A stretch of DNA of 22,314 bases from contig CAZQKL010000001.1 of NCBI GenBank assembly GCA_964593895.1, positions 35,648 to 57,961 on the forward strand, given 5' to 3'. This DNA is from CAZQKL01 sp964593895 [NCBI: uncultured bacterium]. Lineage in GTDB: Bacteria > DYJV01. The position numbers were made by a program, and so were the translations under genes. The notes beneath the pieces are model-generated. The model had not been told where the DNA came from. It did not search any database and was given only the letters and a program-made list of their open reading frames with translations. This document shows, in pieces, positions 6,681-14,638 of this stretch (position 1 is the first letter of the stretch; each line of letters opens with the position of its first letter).

Positions 6681-8663
6681 TTATAACATGCTTCTTAAAA
6701 GAATAATTTTATCTCTAATTTCGGCAGCTTTTTCAAATTCAAGTTTTTTTGCAAATTCCTTCATTTGTTTTTCAAGTTTTTTTAATAATTGAGGTATCTT
6801 ATCTTTCTGAATTGTTTTAAATTCTTCTTGAGGTTCTTCCAATTTTGGAATTGTAAAATAATCTGTCATATAGAGAATATGCATATCATCTCTTATCTTT
6901 TTCTTAATTGTTTCAGGGGTAATATTGTGTTTTTTATTATATTCAATCTGTTTCTTTCGTCTTCTTTCAGTTTCTTTAACAGCTTTTTCAATAGATTTTG
7001 TGATAAAATCTGCATAGAGAATTGCTCTTCCATGAATATTTCTTGCAGCTCTACCTATTGTTTGTATTAATGCAGTTTCGCTTCTTAAAAACCCTTCTTT
7101 ATCAGCATCTAAAATTGCAACAAGTGATACTTCAGGCAAATCAAGTCCTTCTCTTAATAGATTTATTCCAACTAAAATATCATATGTCCCAAGTCTTAAT
7201 TGTCTTATTATATCAATTCTTTCAAGTGTATCAATTTCTGAATGAAGATATACCGCTTTAAAATTCAATTCCTTTAAATAATCTGTGAGATTTTCAGCCA
7301 TCCTTTTTGTTAATGTTGTAACAAGAACTCTTTCATTTCTTTTTATAACTTTTTTTATCTCATTAACTAAATCTTGAACCTGATTTTTTGCAGGTTTAAC
7401 TACCACTTCCGGGTCAACAAGACCTGTTGGTCTAATAATTTGTTCAACAACCTCTCCTTTACATTTTTCAAGTTCGTAAGGACCGGGAGTTGCAGAAACA
7501 AAAATAATTTGGTTAATATGTTTTTCAAATTCTTCAAATTTTAATGGCCTATTATCAAGAGCAGAAGGCAATCTAAATCCATATTCTACAAGAGTTTCCT
7601 TTCTTGAGCGGTCTCCTCTATACATTCCTTTTAATTGAGGGATTGTAACATGACTTTCATCAATTACAATTAAGAAATCTTTTGGGAAATAATCAAGTAA
7701 TGTTGGAGGAGGTTCTCCAGGAGCTCTTCCAGTTAAGTATCTTGAATAATTTTCAATTCCTTTGCAATACCCAAGTTCTTCAAGAAATTCCAAGTCATAA
7801 TTGGTCCTTTGTTGAAGTCTTTGGGCTTCAAGAATTTTATTTTTTGATAAGAAATATTTTACTCTTTCTTCAAGTTCTTTTCTAATTTCTTTTATAGCCC
7901 ATTTTAATTTTTCTTCAGGTGCAATGTAGTGTGTTGCAGGATAAATTGTTATTTTGGGAAGTTCTCTAATGATTTTTCCAGTTAATACATCAAATTCATA
8001 AATTGCTTCAACATAATCACCAAAGAAACATATTCTAATTCCATTTTCTTCTTCGTGGGCGGGAAAAATTTCAAGAATATCTCCTTTTACTCTAAATGTT
8101 CCACGGTGGAAATCAATATCATTTCTTTCATAATGAATTTCAACAAGCTTTTCTATTGCTTTATCACGAGAAAATTCCGTATCTGTTTCCAAATAAAGAA
8201 TCATATTATGATAAGCTTCAGGTGAACCAAGTCCATAAATACAGGAAACACTTGCAACAATTATTACATCATTTCTTTCTAATAGAGAGTAAGTAGCTCT
8301 ATGTCTTAATTTGTCGATAGTTTCATTAATTGATGAATCTTTTTCAATATAAATATCCTGTTCAGGAAGGTATGCTTCAGGTTGATAATAATCATAATAG
8401 CTAACAAAATATTCAACAGCGTTATCAGGAAAAAATTCACGAAATTCTTCATAGAGTTGAGCTGCTAATGTTTTGTTATGAGTAATAACAAGAGTTGGTT
8501 TTTGAACTTTTTCAATTACATTTGCAATAGTGAAAGTTTTTCCAGAACCAGTTACTCCAAGTAAAGTTTGATACTTTTTTCCTTTTTTTATTCCTTCAAC
8601 AAGTTTTCTTATAGCCTCAGGCTGGTCACCTTTTGGTGTAAAATTAGATTTTAATTTAAACAT
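6681..8663 (-). CDS. uvrB: Excinuclease ABC subunit B
   Basis: UvrB is the damage-verifying helicase-like subunit of nucleotide excision repair. From the ATG at 8663 it has 660 residues, the usual length. Seen in order: [11 protein letters not shown], Walker A GVTGSGKT (36-43), the beta-hairpin [13 protein letters not shown] that clamps DNA, DESHVT (Walker B region), [35 protein letters not shown] (helicase motif VI) and a C-terminal UVR domain ([24 protein letters not shown]) for UvrC contact. The frame stays open upstream to 8753, but those 30 codons are the tRNA-Leu gene read through. The residues [10 protein letters not shown] match the normal UvrB start, and AAGG sits 8 bases upstream of the ATG. 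The tRNA ends 12 bases before the start codon, so both are probably on one transcript. Confidence 0.97.
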   Translation of the reverse strand: MFKLKSNFTPKGDQPEAIRKLVEGIKKGKKYQTLLGVTGSGKTFTIANVIEKVQKPTLVITHNKTLAAQLYEEFREFFPDNAVEYFVSYYDYYQPEAYLPEQDIYIEKDSSINETIDKLRHRATYSLLERNDVIIVASVSCIYGLGSPEAYHNMILYLETDTEFSRDKAIEKLVEIHYERNDIDFHRGTFRVKGDILEIFPAHEEENGIRICFFGDYVEAIYEFDVLTGKIIRELPKITIYPATHYIAPEEKLKWAIKEIRKELEERVKYFLSKNKILEAQRLQQRTNYDLEFLEELGYCKGIENYSRYLTGRAPGEPPPTLLDYFPKDFLIVIDESHVTIPQLKGMYRGDRSRKETLVEYGFRLPSALDNRPLKFEEFEKHINQIIFVSATPGPYELEKCKGEVVEQIIRPTGLVDPEVVVKPAKNQVQDLVNEIKKVIKRNERVLVTTLTKRMAENLTDYLKELNFKAVYLHSEIDTLERIDIIRQLRLGTYDILVGINLLREGLDLPEVSLVAILDADKEGFLRSETALIQTIGRAARNIHGRAILYADFITKSIEKAVKETERRRKKQIEYNKKHNITPETIKKKIRDDMHILYMTDYFTIPKLEEPQEEFKTIQKDKIPQLLKKLEKQMKEFAKKLEFEKAAEIRDKIILLRSML

Positions 8664-8675
8664 ATTTATAACCTT

Positions 8676-8759
8676 TGCCGAAGGGGGGATTTGAACCCCC
8701 ACGGGATTAACCCCACCAGAGCCTGAGTCTGGCGCGTCTGCCAGTTCCGCCACTTCGGC
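8676..8759 (-). tRNA. tRNA-Leu (anticodon CAG)
   Basis: Read leftward, the acceptor stem GCCGAAG pairs perfectly with CTTCGGC, with discriminator A at 8676. The anticodon stem CCAGA/TCTGG holds loop CTCAGGC, so the anticodon is CAG and the codon read is CUG. A long variable arm (GGG...CCC pairing in TGGGGTTAATCCCG) marks a class II tRNA. The T arm is GGGGG-TTCAAAT-CCCCC. CCA is not encoded, so it must be added by the nucleotidyltransferase. Its length is 84 bases. In a genome this AT-rich CUG should be rare. Confidence 0.97.
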
Positions 8760-8773
8760 TTATTTTATTAAAA

Positions 8774-8802
8774 TTTGTAACATTACCAACTTTTTATGTC
8801 AA
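8774..8802 (-). promoter_or_regulatory. Sigma70-like promoter for tRNA-Leu and uvrB
   Basis: On the minus strand a perfect TTGACA (8802-8797), a 17-base spacer and TACAAA (8779-8774) lie 14 bases before the tRNA 5' end at 8759, so only a few leader bases would need trimming. Confidence 0.72.
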
Positions 8803-8805
8803 GAT

Positions 8806-8834
8806 TTGAAAAAATTGTTGCATTTTTTTAAAAT
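8806..8834 (+). promoter_or_regulatory. Sigma70-like promoter for the Memo-AMMECR1 gene
   Basis: TTGAAA (8806-8811), a 17-base spacer and TAAAAT (8829-8834) precede a leader of about 33 bases with a strong AGGAGG ribosome site just before the ATG at 8874. It diverges back to back from the tRNA-Leu promoter; the two -35 boxes are three bases apart. Confidence 0.62.
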
Positions 8835-8873
8835 AAAAACTATTGTTATTGTAGAAGAAAAAGGAGGAGAAAA

Positions 8874-10232
8874 ATGATTAGAGAACCTGCTGTTGCAGGA
8901 ATGTTTTATCCTGCAAGTAAATCAGCTCTGTTATCTGAGATAAAAAGTTATCTTACTCAAGCTTCTGTTAAAAAAATTGATAATATAAAAATGATAATTT
9001 CTCCTCATGCTGGATACATCTATTCAGGACCTGTTGCTGCATACGGATATAAAGCAATTGAAGGAAATTCCTATGAAAATGTTTTTATTTTTGCTCCTTC
9101 TCATAGAGCTCAATTTTCAGGAATTTCTGTTTATGATGGTGAAGGATATAAAACTCCTTTAGGAATTGTAAAAATAAATAGAGATATAGTCAAAAAATTA
9201 ATTGAAAGTTCAGATTTAATAAATTTTCATTATGATGCTCATATTTATGAACATTCTCTTGAAGTTCAATTACCTTTTTTACAGGTTGTAATTAAAAATG
9301 ATTTTAAATTAGTTCCTTCTCTTGTTGGAACTCATAACATAAAAGAATTATTAGAAGTTGCGAAAATAGTAAATGATTTTATAGGAGAAAATGATTTAAT
9401 TGTTTTAAGCACAGATTTATCACATTATTATAATTCACTAAAAGCTCAAGAACTTGATAGAGTAGCAATTGAAGATATTAAAAATCTTGATATTGAAAAA
9501 TTTTATAATGACATTGCTCAAGGAAAAGCAGAGGCATGTGGTTTTGGACCATTAATAATTGGAATGGCAATAGCTAAATTAAGAGGATGGAATAACTGTG
9601 AAGTTTTAAAATATGCTGATTCTGGGGATGTTTCTGGTGATAAATCTCAAGTTGTTGGATATGTTTCATGTGTTATTTTTACAAATTCTGAGGATTTCAC
9701 TCTTGATGAATATGAAAAAGATACTTTGCATAAGATTGCCTTTGAAGCAATAAAATCAAAACTTGAAAGAAGACCTTTTTCTCTTGAATATGAAATCACA
9801 CCTAATCTTGCCCAAAAGAGAGGGGCATTTGTTACTTTGCATAAATATGGAGAGCTAAGAGGTTGTATTGGAAATATTATTGGAATTGAACCTTTGCATG
9901 AAACAGTTAAAAATATGGCAATAGCTGCAGCTTTTGAAGACCCAAGATTTAGACCTTTACAAAAGGAAGAGCTTAAAGATATTGATATAGAAATAAGTGT
10001 ATTATCTCCTTTAAAAAGGATAAAAAATCCAGATGAAATTGTTGTTGGAAAGCATGGAATTTATATAAGAAAAGGATTTTACTCAGGATTACTTTTACCT
10101 CAGGTTGCAACAGAATATAATTGGGATAGATATACATTTCTTGACCAAACATGCTTAAAAGCTGGTTTAAATCCAGGTTGTTGGAAAGAGCCTGATACAG
10201 AAATATATATATTTTCAGCTTTAGTTTTTTAG
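8874..10232 (+). CDS. AmmeMemoRadiSam system protein B-A fusion (Memo-like plus AMMECR1 domain)
   Basis: 452 residues. Residues 1-268 are a Memo-like domain: REPAVAGMFYP start, SPHAGYIYSGPVAAYGY with H45, APSHRAQF with H77, EHSLEVQLPFLQ, STDLSHYY and ACGFGP with C222. H45, H77 and C222 correspond to the metal-site His/His/Cys of the Memo family. Residues 275-452 are an AMMECR1 domain with its hallmark LRGCIG (328-333) and AAAFEDPRFRPL. In many bacteria and archaea these two plus a radical-SAM enzyme form the AmmeMemoRadiSam set; its function is not firmly established. The radical-SAM partner is not next door: MoaA at 15888 is a different enzyme. Single-gene transcription from its own promoter is likely. 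It ends tail to tail with the next operon, the stop codons overlapping by three bases (10230-10232 and 10229-10231). Confidence 0.92.
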   Translation: MIREPAVAGMFYPASKSALLSEIKSYLTQASVKKIDNIKMIISPHAGYIYSGPVAAYGYKAIEGNSYENVFIFAPSHRAQFSGISVYDGEGYKTPLGIVKINRDIVKKLIESSDLINFHYDAHIYEHSLEVQLPFLQVVIKNDFKLVPSLVGTHNIKELLEVAKIVNDFIGENDLIVLSTDLSHYYNSLKAQELDRVAIEDIKNLDIEKFYNDIAQGKAEACGFGPLIIGMAIAKLRGWNNCEVLKYADSGDVSGDKSQVVGYVSCVIFTNSEDFTLDEYEKDTLHKIAFEAIKSKLERRPFSLEYEITPNLAQKRGAFVTLHKYGELRGCIGNIIGIEPLHETVKNMAIAAAFEDPRFRPLQKEELKDIDIEISVLSPLKRIKNPDEIVVGKHGIYIRKGFYSGLLLPQVATEYNWDRYTFLDQTCLKAGLNPGCWKEPDTEIYIFSALVF

Positions 10233-10810
10233 TTGAGGTTTTTGATTTCTTTAAAATTTATTTCTATTTTTGCATTTTTTCTTAACTTTTTTATATACTT
10301 TTGGAAAAATTCTCTCTCTTTTTCCCTTTTTAACTTATTGTAGATTTCTTCTTTAACTTCAATAAAAGGTTGGGGATATTCATCTTTATGCAAATTGTAA
10401 TATTTTTTTACCTCTTTTTTTGTAATTTTCACATTTAATTGCATAACTTTCTTAAGTAAAGCATCAATCATAAGTTCTTTTTTTATGTTTTGAAGTTTTT
10501 TTATAACTTCTGGGTCTTCATCAAGTTTTAATTTTTTACTTTCTTCATAAAGTAATTGTTTATCAATTAAATTCTGAATAAATTGCAATTTCTTTTCAGG
10601 CTTTTTTAATAATTTTTTTAAATTCTCTGGAAGCTTATTTTTTTCTCTAATATAATCTTCAACTGTTATGGGAATATTATTTACTTTGACAATAACAGGA
10701 GTTTTTAATTTTTTTACTTTTCCAGCAAAACGGACTTTTCTCATATCATTTTTACAAGAAAGGATAGTAAGAAAAGGTATAAGAAATAAAATAAATTTTA
10801 AACTTTCCAT
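10229..10810 (-). CDS. SurA/PrsA-like lipoprotein lacking the PPIase domain
   Basis: 193 residues. A signal peptide with a lipobox-like ending (FLTILSC) places the lipidated cysteine at C19, so it is probably membrane-anchored on the periplasmic side. Residues 38-135 resemble the SurA/PrsA N-terminal chaperone domain: VNNIPITVEDYIREK, FIQNLIDKQLLYEESKKL, ITKKEVKKYYNLHKDEY. In SurA/PrsA a parvulin PPIase domain normally follows. Here the chain goes straight to the C-terminal helix of the chaperone lobe (EVKEEIYNKLKREKEREFFQKYIKKLRKNAKIEIN). It would thus be a chaperone without isomerase activity, perhaps for outer-membrane proteins. The start overlaps the upstream LapA-LapB-like gene by 13 bases, so it is the last gene of the rpmB operon. 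Confidence 0.75.
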   Translation of the reverse strand: MESLKFILFLIPFLTILSCKNDMRKVRFAGKVKKLKTPVIVKVNNIPITVEDYIREKNKLPENLKKLLKKPEKKLQFIQNLIDKQLLYEESKKLKLDEDPEVIKKLQNIKKELMIDALLKKVMQLNVKITKKEVKKYYNLHKDEYPQPFIEVKEEIYNKLKREKEREFFQKYIKKLRKNAKIEINFKEIKNLN

Positions 10811-11922
10811 TTAAAGTTTACAGTATTAAATGCATTACAATTATTACAAATATCAAAAATTTCTTTGGAAGATTTTTTGCAATTTTCACAATAAATATCA
10901 TATAAATTTTCAAAATTTAAATTATTTTTTTCAATAAAGCATTTTAATATTTTAACAGTGCTATTATTATTTATTGTGTTTAATAAATTTAATGCTTCAT
11001 CAGTTTTATTATTTTTTGCATAGGTTATGGCGAGAAAAATTTTAACATTTTCATCTTTACCACATTTTTGAAGATAGTTTTCTGCTTCCTCTAAATTAAA
11101 ATTTTTAGCTATTAGATATAAGAAAATATTATTTAAAGTTTTTTTATAACCTTCAATTAATGAATCAACTTCATTTGTTATATTAAATTTTTCAATGTAA
11201 GCAGGAATTACCTTTGGATTTTTTTTAATAAAATTTTTTAATTCATCTATATTTTTAGAATTTTTTGCTTTAAGAAAATTCAATTTTATGAGCTCATCTT
11301 TTCCATTTTTTATTATTTTACTAATTTTATTTTGAACCTCAACTGCTTTATCAAAATTTTTCAATTTTAAATAACTTTTTTTAATTATTTCTAATAATTC
11401 AACATTTTTAAAATTATTGTCATTAATTAATTCATCTCCAATGTCTGCAATATTTTCAAATTGACCTTTTTTATAGAAATAATCAATAATCAAGTATTTT
11501 CTAATTTCAGAAGGGAATTTATCAATTGCATCCAAATCAATTTCTTTTAAAATTATTAATGGTGATATATTTTTTTCGTCAATTTTATATGAATTTAAAA
11601 GCTCTTTTTTAGCATCTTTAATGTTGCCTTTAATAAAATTTAAAAAACCTTTTTTTAATAATTCTATAGACTTTTCTTTTTTGTCAAGTTCTTTTTTTAC
11701 CTTTCTATTTTGCATCCTCAATTTCATTTCAATTCCAATAAAAAACAGAAACATTAAAATTATTCCCAGAATTATTGATGAAATTACAACTATTGATAAT
11801 GGGAAATGCAAAGTATTTCCTGGATAAAGAACAATTGGAACTTCAACAGAATTTTGAAACACAAAAATTGCCACAATAACAATAATTACTAAAAGAAAAA
11901 TTAATCCTATTTTAAATTTCAT
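10798..11922 (-). CDS. LapA-LapB-like fusion: two-helix membrane anchor, TPR region, C-terminal zinc ribbon
   Basis: 374 residues. Residues 1-65 form the LapA (DUF1049/YciS) layout: helix 4-23, a short extracytoplasmic FQNSVEVPIVLYPG link, helix 42-64. A basic coiled segment (66-90) leads to repeated helix pairs of TPR type (about 90-335). The tail has C345, C348, C359 and C362 in YCENCKKSSKEIFDICNNCNAF, the rubredoxin-like zinc site that ends LapB/YciM. In E. coli LapA and LapB are separate neighbouring genes. LapB binds FtsH and LpxC and tunes lipopolysaccharide synthesis, and its rubredoxin domain is essential. Here both appear in one chain, so LapB is tethered by the LapA module. Strong AAAGGGGG ribosome site; 12 bases after ugd. 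The TPR repeats are diverged, so the LapB assignment leans on domain order. Confidence 0.78.
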   Translation of the reverse strand: MKFKIGLIFLLVIIVIVAIFVFQNSVEVPIVLYPGNTLHFPLSIVVISSIILGIILMFLFFIGIEMKLRMQNRKVKKELDKKEKSIELLKKGFLNFIKGNIKDAKKELLNSYKIDEKNISPLIILKEIDLDAIDKFPSEIRKYLIIDYFYKKGQFENIADIGDELINDNNFKNVELLEIIKKSYLKLKNFDKAVEVQNKISKIIKNGKDELIKLNFLKAKNSKNIDELKNFIKKNPKVIPAYIEKFNITNEVDSLIEGYKKTLNNIFLYLIAKNFNLEEAENYLQKCGKDENVKIFLAITYAKNNKTDEALNLLNTINNNSTVKILKCFIEKNNLNFENLYDIYCENCKKSSKEIFDICNNCNAFNTVNFKWKV

Positions 11923-11934
11923 TACTTCCCCCTT

Positions 11935-13230
11935 TTATCTACCAATTCCGTAATAAATAAAACCAAATTTTTCAATTTTTTTCCTATCAAAAATGTTCCT
12001 GCCATCAATAATTACATTACCTTTCATAATTTCTTTTACTTTTAATAGATCCATATATTTAAATTCATCCCATTCAGTAACAATTACAATTGCATCAGAA
12101 TTTTCAATAGCAATATATTTATCTTTTGCAAATTCAATGGTTAAATCTTTAAAAATTTTTTTGGCATTCTCCATTGCAACTGGGTCATAAGCTTTTATTT
12201 TTGCTCTTTCTTTATAGAGAGAATTAATTATATCAATTGATGGTGCAAGTCTCATATCATCTGTTTTTGGTTTAAATGATAATCCAAGAATTGCAATTAT
12301 TTTATCATTTAAATTTCCAAAAACTTCTTTTAATCTTCTAACAGGTTTTAATTTTTGGTAATTATTAATATTTCTAACTTCTTCAAGTAACTTAAATTCA
12401 TATCCAAGTTCTTTTGAAATTGCTATAAAAGCATCAAGGTCTTTTGGGAAGCAAAATCCTCCGTATCCAATCCCAGCATTCAGGAAAGCTTCCCCAATTC
12501 TTTTATCAAGTCCAATGCCTTTGGCAACTTTTTTAATATCTGCTCCAGCAAGTTCACATATATTTGCAACAGCATTTATAAAAGAAATTTTCATTGATAA
12601 AAAAGCATTTGAAGCATGCTTTATAATTTCAGCACTTTTTATATCTGTTATAAGTATCGGTGCATTCAAGGGTTCATAAAGTTTAACCAAAATTTGACCT
12701 GCTCTTTCATTTTCAACACCAATTACAATTCTATCTGGATTCATAAAATCGCTAATTGCAGTTCCTTCTCTTAAAAATTCTGGATTTGAAGCAACATCAA
12801 ATTCAGAATTGTTTATATTGTATTTCTCTATTATACTTCTTAACCATTCTCCTGTTCGCACTGGAACTGTGCTTTTTTCAACAATCAATTTATAACCATT
12901 TAAATTTTTTCCTATTTCTCTTCCAACTCTTTCTATAGAAGTTAAATCAGCACTTCCATCCTCTTTTGGAGGAGTTCCTACTGCAATAAATATAACCTCA
13001 CTATTTTTAACTCCTTCTTCAATGCTTTCTGTAAATTTAAGCCTTCCTTCTCTAACATTTACTTTAACAAGATTTTCAAGCCCTGGCTCGTAAAAAGGAA
13101 TTGTTAAATTTTTTAATTTTTTAACTTTTTCTGTATCATTGTCAACACATATTACATTATTTCCAAGGTCAGCAAAGCAAGCACCAGTAACAAGTCCTAC
13201 ATAACCTGAACCTATTACAGAAATGTTCAT
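11935..13230 (-). CDS. ugd: UDP-glucose 6-dehydrogenase
   Basis: 431 residues, usual length for the bacterial single-domain-set enzyme. It oxidises UDP-glucose to UDP-glucuronate with two NAD+, supplying acidic sugars for capsule, exopolysaccharide or LPS. The N-terminal Rossmann motif is GSGYVGLVTG (7-16). VAVGTPP, VEKSTVPVRTGE (118-129), NPEFLREGTA and the catalytic GYGGFCFPKD with C260 follow. The C-terminal UDP-binding domain includes LGLSFKPKTDDMR. The ATG overlaps the carA stop (ATGA), so it is coupled to a pyrimidine gene with which it shares no pathway except that both concern UDP supply. GDP-mannose dehydrogenase is the nearest alternative but fits less well. Confidence 0.94.
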   Translation of the reverse strand: MNISVIGSGYVGLVTGACFADLGNNVICVDNDTEKVKKLKNLTIPFYEPGLENLVKVNVREGRLKFTESIEEGVKNSEVIFIAVGTPPKEDGSADLTSIERVGREIGKNLNGYKLIVEKSTVPVRTGEWLRSIIEKYNINNSEFDVASNPEFLREGTAISDFMNPDRIVIGVENERAGQILVKLYEPLNAPILITDIKSAEIIKHASNAFLSMKISFINAVANICELAGADIKKVAKGIGLDKRIGEAFLNAGIGYGGFCFPKDLDAFIAISKELGYEFKLLEEVRNINNYQKLKPVRRLKEVFGNLNDKIIAILGLSFKPKTDDMRLAPSIDIINSLYKERAKIKAYDPVAMENAKKIFKDLTIEFAKDKYIAIENSDAIVIVTEWDEFKYMDLLKVKEIMKGNVIIDGRNIFDRKKIEKFGFIYYGIGR

Positions 13231-14351
13231 TTATATTTCTCCATTTTTAAAAGTTCTATAAATTTATCAAATAGATATCTTGAATCATGAGGTCCAGGTG
13301 AGCTCTCTGGATGGAATTGAACACTCATAAGTTTTTTTTCAATTGATTCAATCCCTTCAAGGGTATTGTCATTTAAATTAACATGAGTTTCTTTTACAAA
13401 TGAAGGTAGAGTTCCTCTATCAATTGCAAAACCATGATTTTCTGCTGCAATATGAACTCTGCCTGTTTCAATGTTTTTTATAGGCTGATTTCCTCCATGA
13501 TGTCCAAATTTTAACTTATATGTTTTACAACCAAGAGCAAGCCCAAGAATTTGATGTCCAAGACATATTCCAAAAATTGGTTTTTTACCAATTAAATTTT
13601 TTACATTTTCAATTGCATAATCTACTGCAGATGGGTCTCCAGGACCATTTGATAAAAATATTCCATCAGGATTCATTTCAAGAACATCTTTCCATGAGGT
13701 TTTTGCAGGAACTACTTTTACTTTTACATTTCTTTCAGTGAACATTCTTAAAATATTTCTTTTTATGCCAAAATCGTAAGCAACAATAAAATATTCATTT
13801 GGTTCTTTTCTCTTGTAACCTTTTTCCAAATCCCAATCACCTTCATTCCAGAAATATGGTTTTTGGCAAGAAACATTGTCTACAAGATTTTGACCAGACA
13901 TTGGTTTAAGATTTTTTGCTTTTTCTTTTAAATAATTAATATCAAGATTTATTGCAGAAATTATACCTGGTTGAGCTCCTTTGTCTCTTATGTGTCGGAC
14001 TAAAGCCCTTGTATCAATACCATATATCCCAACTATTCTCTGCTCTTCTAAATATTCATGTAAAGTTTTTCTACTTCTCCAGTTACTTGGAAAATCAATA
14101 TATTCTTTTACAACAAATCCTTCTACATAAATTTTATTTGACTCAACATCTTCATCATTTACACCATAATTTCCAATTTGAGTATATGTCATTGTAACAA
14201 TTTGTCCACAGTAGGAAGGGTCTGTAATAATTTCCTGATAGCCTGTCATACTTGTATTAAAAACAACTTCTCCTTCTGCTTCACCTTTAAATCCAAATGA
14301 ATAACCTTCAAAATATTTACCATCTGAAAGCATTAGAATTGCTTTATCCAT
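13227..14351 (-). CDS. carA: Carbamoyl-phosphate synthase small (glutaminase) subunit
   Basis: 374 residues, usual length. The N-terminal CarA domain (1-150) includes FNTSMTGYQEIITDPSY and YGIDTRALVRHIRDKG. The class I glutamine amidotransferase domain (about 187-370) has the SNGPGDP loop (234-240), the nucleophile C263 in GICLGHQ and H347/E349 in QFHPES. It releases ammonia from glutamine for the large subunit CarB, making carbamoyl phosphate for arginine and pyrimidines. carB is not the next gene; ugd is, so the two subunits are encoded apart. rpmB lies 6 bases upstream with no clear Shine-Dalgarno between, suggesting translational coupling. pyrK and pyrD sit 4-5 kb away on the other strand. 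Confidence 0.97.
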   Translation of the reverse strand: MDKAILMLSDGKYFEGYSFGFKGEAEGEVVFNTSMTGYQEIITDPSYCGQIVTMTYTQIGNYGVNDEDVESNKIYVEGFVVKEYIDFPSNWRSRKTLHEYLEEQRIVGIYGIDTRALVRHIRDKGAQPGIISAINLDINYLKEKAKNLKPMSGQNLVDNVSCQKPYFWNEGDWDLEKGYKRKEPNEYFIVAYDFGIKRNILRMFTERNVKVKVVPAKTSWKDVLEMNPDGIFLSNGPGDPSAVDYAIENVKNLIGKKPIFGICLGHQILGLALGCKTYKLKFGHHGGNQPIKNIETGRVHIAAENHGFAIDRGTLPSFVKETHVNLNDNTLEGIESIEKKLMSVQFHPESSPGPHDSRYLFDKFIELLKMEKYK

Positions 14352-14357
14352 GGATAT

Positions 14358-14552
14358 CTATTTTACCGCTTTTAAAATTCTTCCTTTTTTAATGCAACTT
14401 GTGCAAACTCTAATTTTTTTGGGTTTACCATCAATTAAAGCTCTAACTTTCTGTAAATTTGGTAACCATCTTCTCTTTGTTTTATTATTTGCGTGTCTTA
14501 CATTGTGACCATAAATTGGTCTTTTACCACAAATTTCACATCTTTTTGCCAT
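14358..14552 (-). CDS. rpmB: 50S ribosomal protein L28
   Basis: 64 residues, typical for short bacterial L28. It starts [12 protein letters not shown], with [20 protein letters not shown] as the L28 core. Cysteines C5, C8, C50 and C53 ([10 protein letters not shown]) keep the zinc-binding, C-plus version of the protein. Strong AAGGAGG Shine-Dalgarno before the ATG. It is the first gene of a leftward operon with carA, ugd, the LapA-LapB fusion and the SurA-like lipoprotein. Confidence 0.97.
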   Translation of the reverse strand: MAKRCEICGKRPIYGHNVRHANNKTKRRWLPNLQKVRALIDGKPKKIRVCTSCIKKGRILKAVK

Positions 14553-14589
14553 TTGCCTTTTCCTCCTTAAAATTTAGCTTAACCGCATT

Positions 14590-14618
14590 ATCATATCGTA
14601 AACTTCAAATCAAGTCAA
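14590..14618 (-). promoter_or_regulatory. Sigma70-like promoter of the rpmB-carA-ugd operon
   Basis: On the minus strand TTGACT (14618-14613), a 17-base spacer and TATGAT (14595-14590) precede rpmB, leaving a leader of about 30 bases with AAGGAGG. It interleaves with the divergent plus-strand promoter. Confidence 0.75.
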
Positions 14619-14632
14619 TTTTTTGTTATACT
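14604..14632 (+). promoter_or_regulatory. Extended -10 promoter for the ydcF-hisA-moa-pyr operon
   Basis: TGT followed by TATACT (14627-14632) is an extended -10; TTCAAA (14604-14609) with a 17-base spacer is a weak -35. The hexamer ends six bases before the ydcF-like ATG at 14639, so the predicted start site falls at or on that ATG. Its -35 and spacer overlap the rpmB promoter. Confidence 0.58.
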
Positions 14633-14638
14633 ACAAAC

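Noticed and set aside
8664-8753. 30-residue N-terminal extension of UvrB
   Set aside because: It is the translation of the tRNA-Leu gene; UvrB proteins start at the [14 protein letters not shown] segment.
14459-14638. 60-residue N-terminal extension of the YdcF-like protein
   Set aside because: It is antisense to rpmB and covers both divergent promoters; the membrane anchor begins at 14639.
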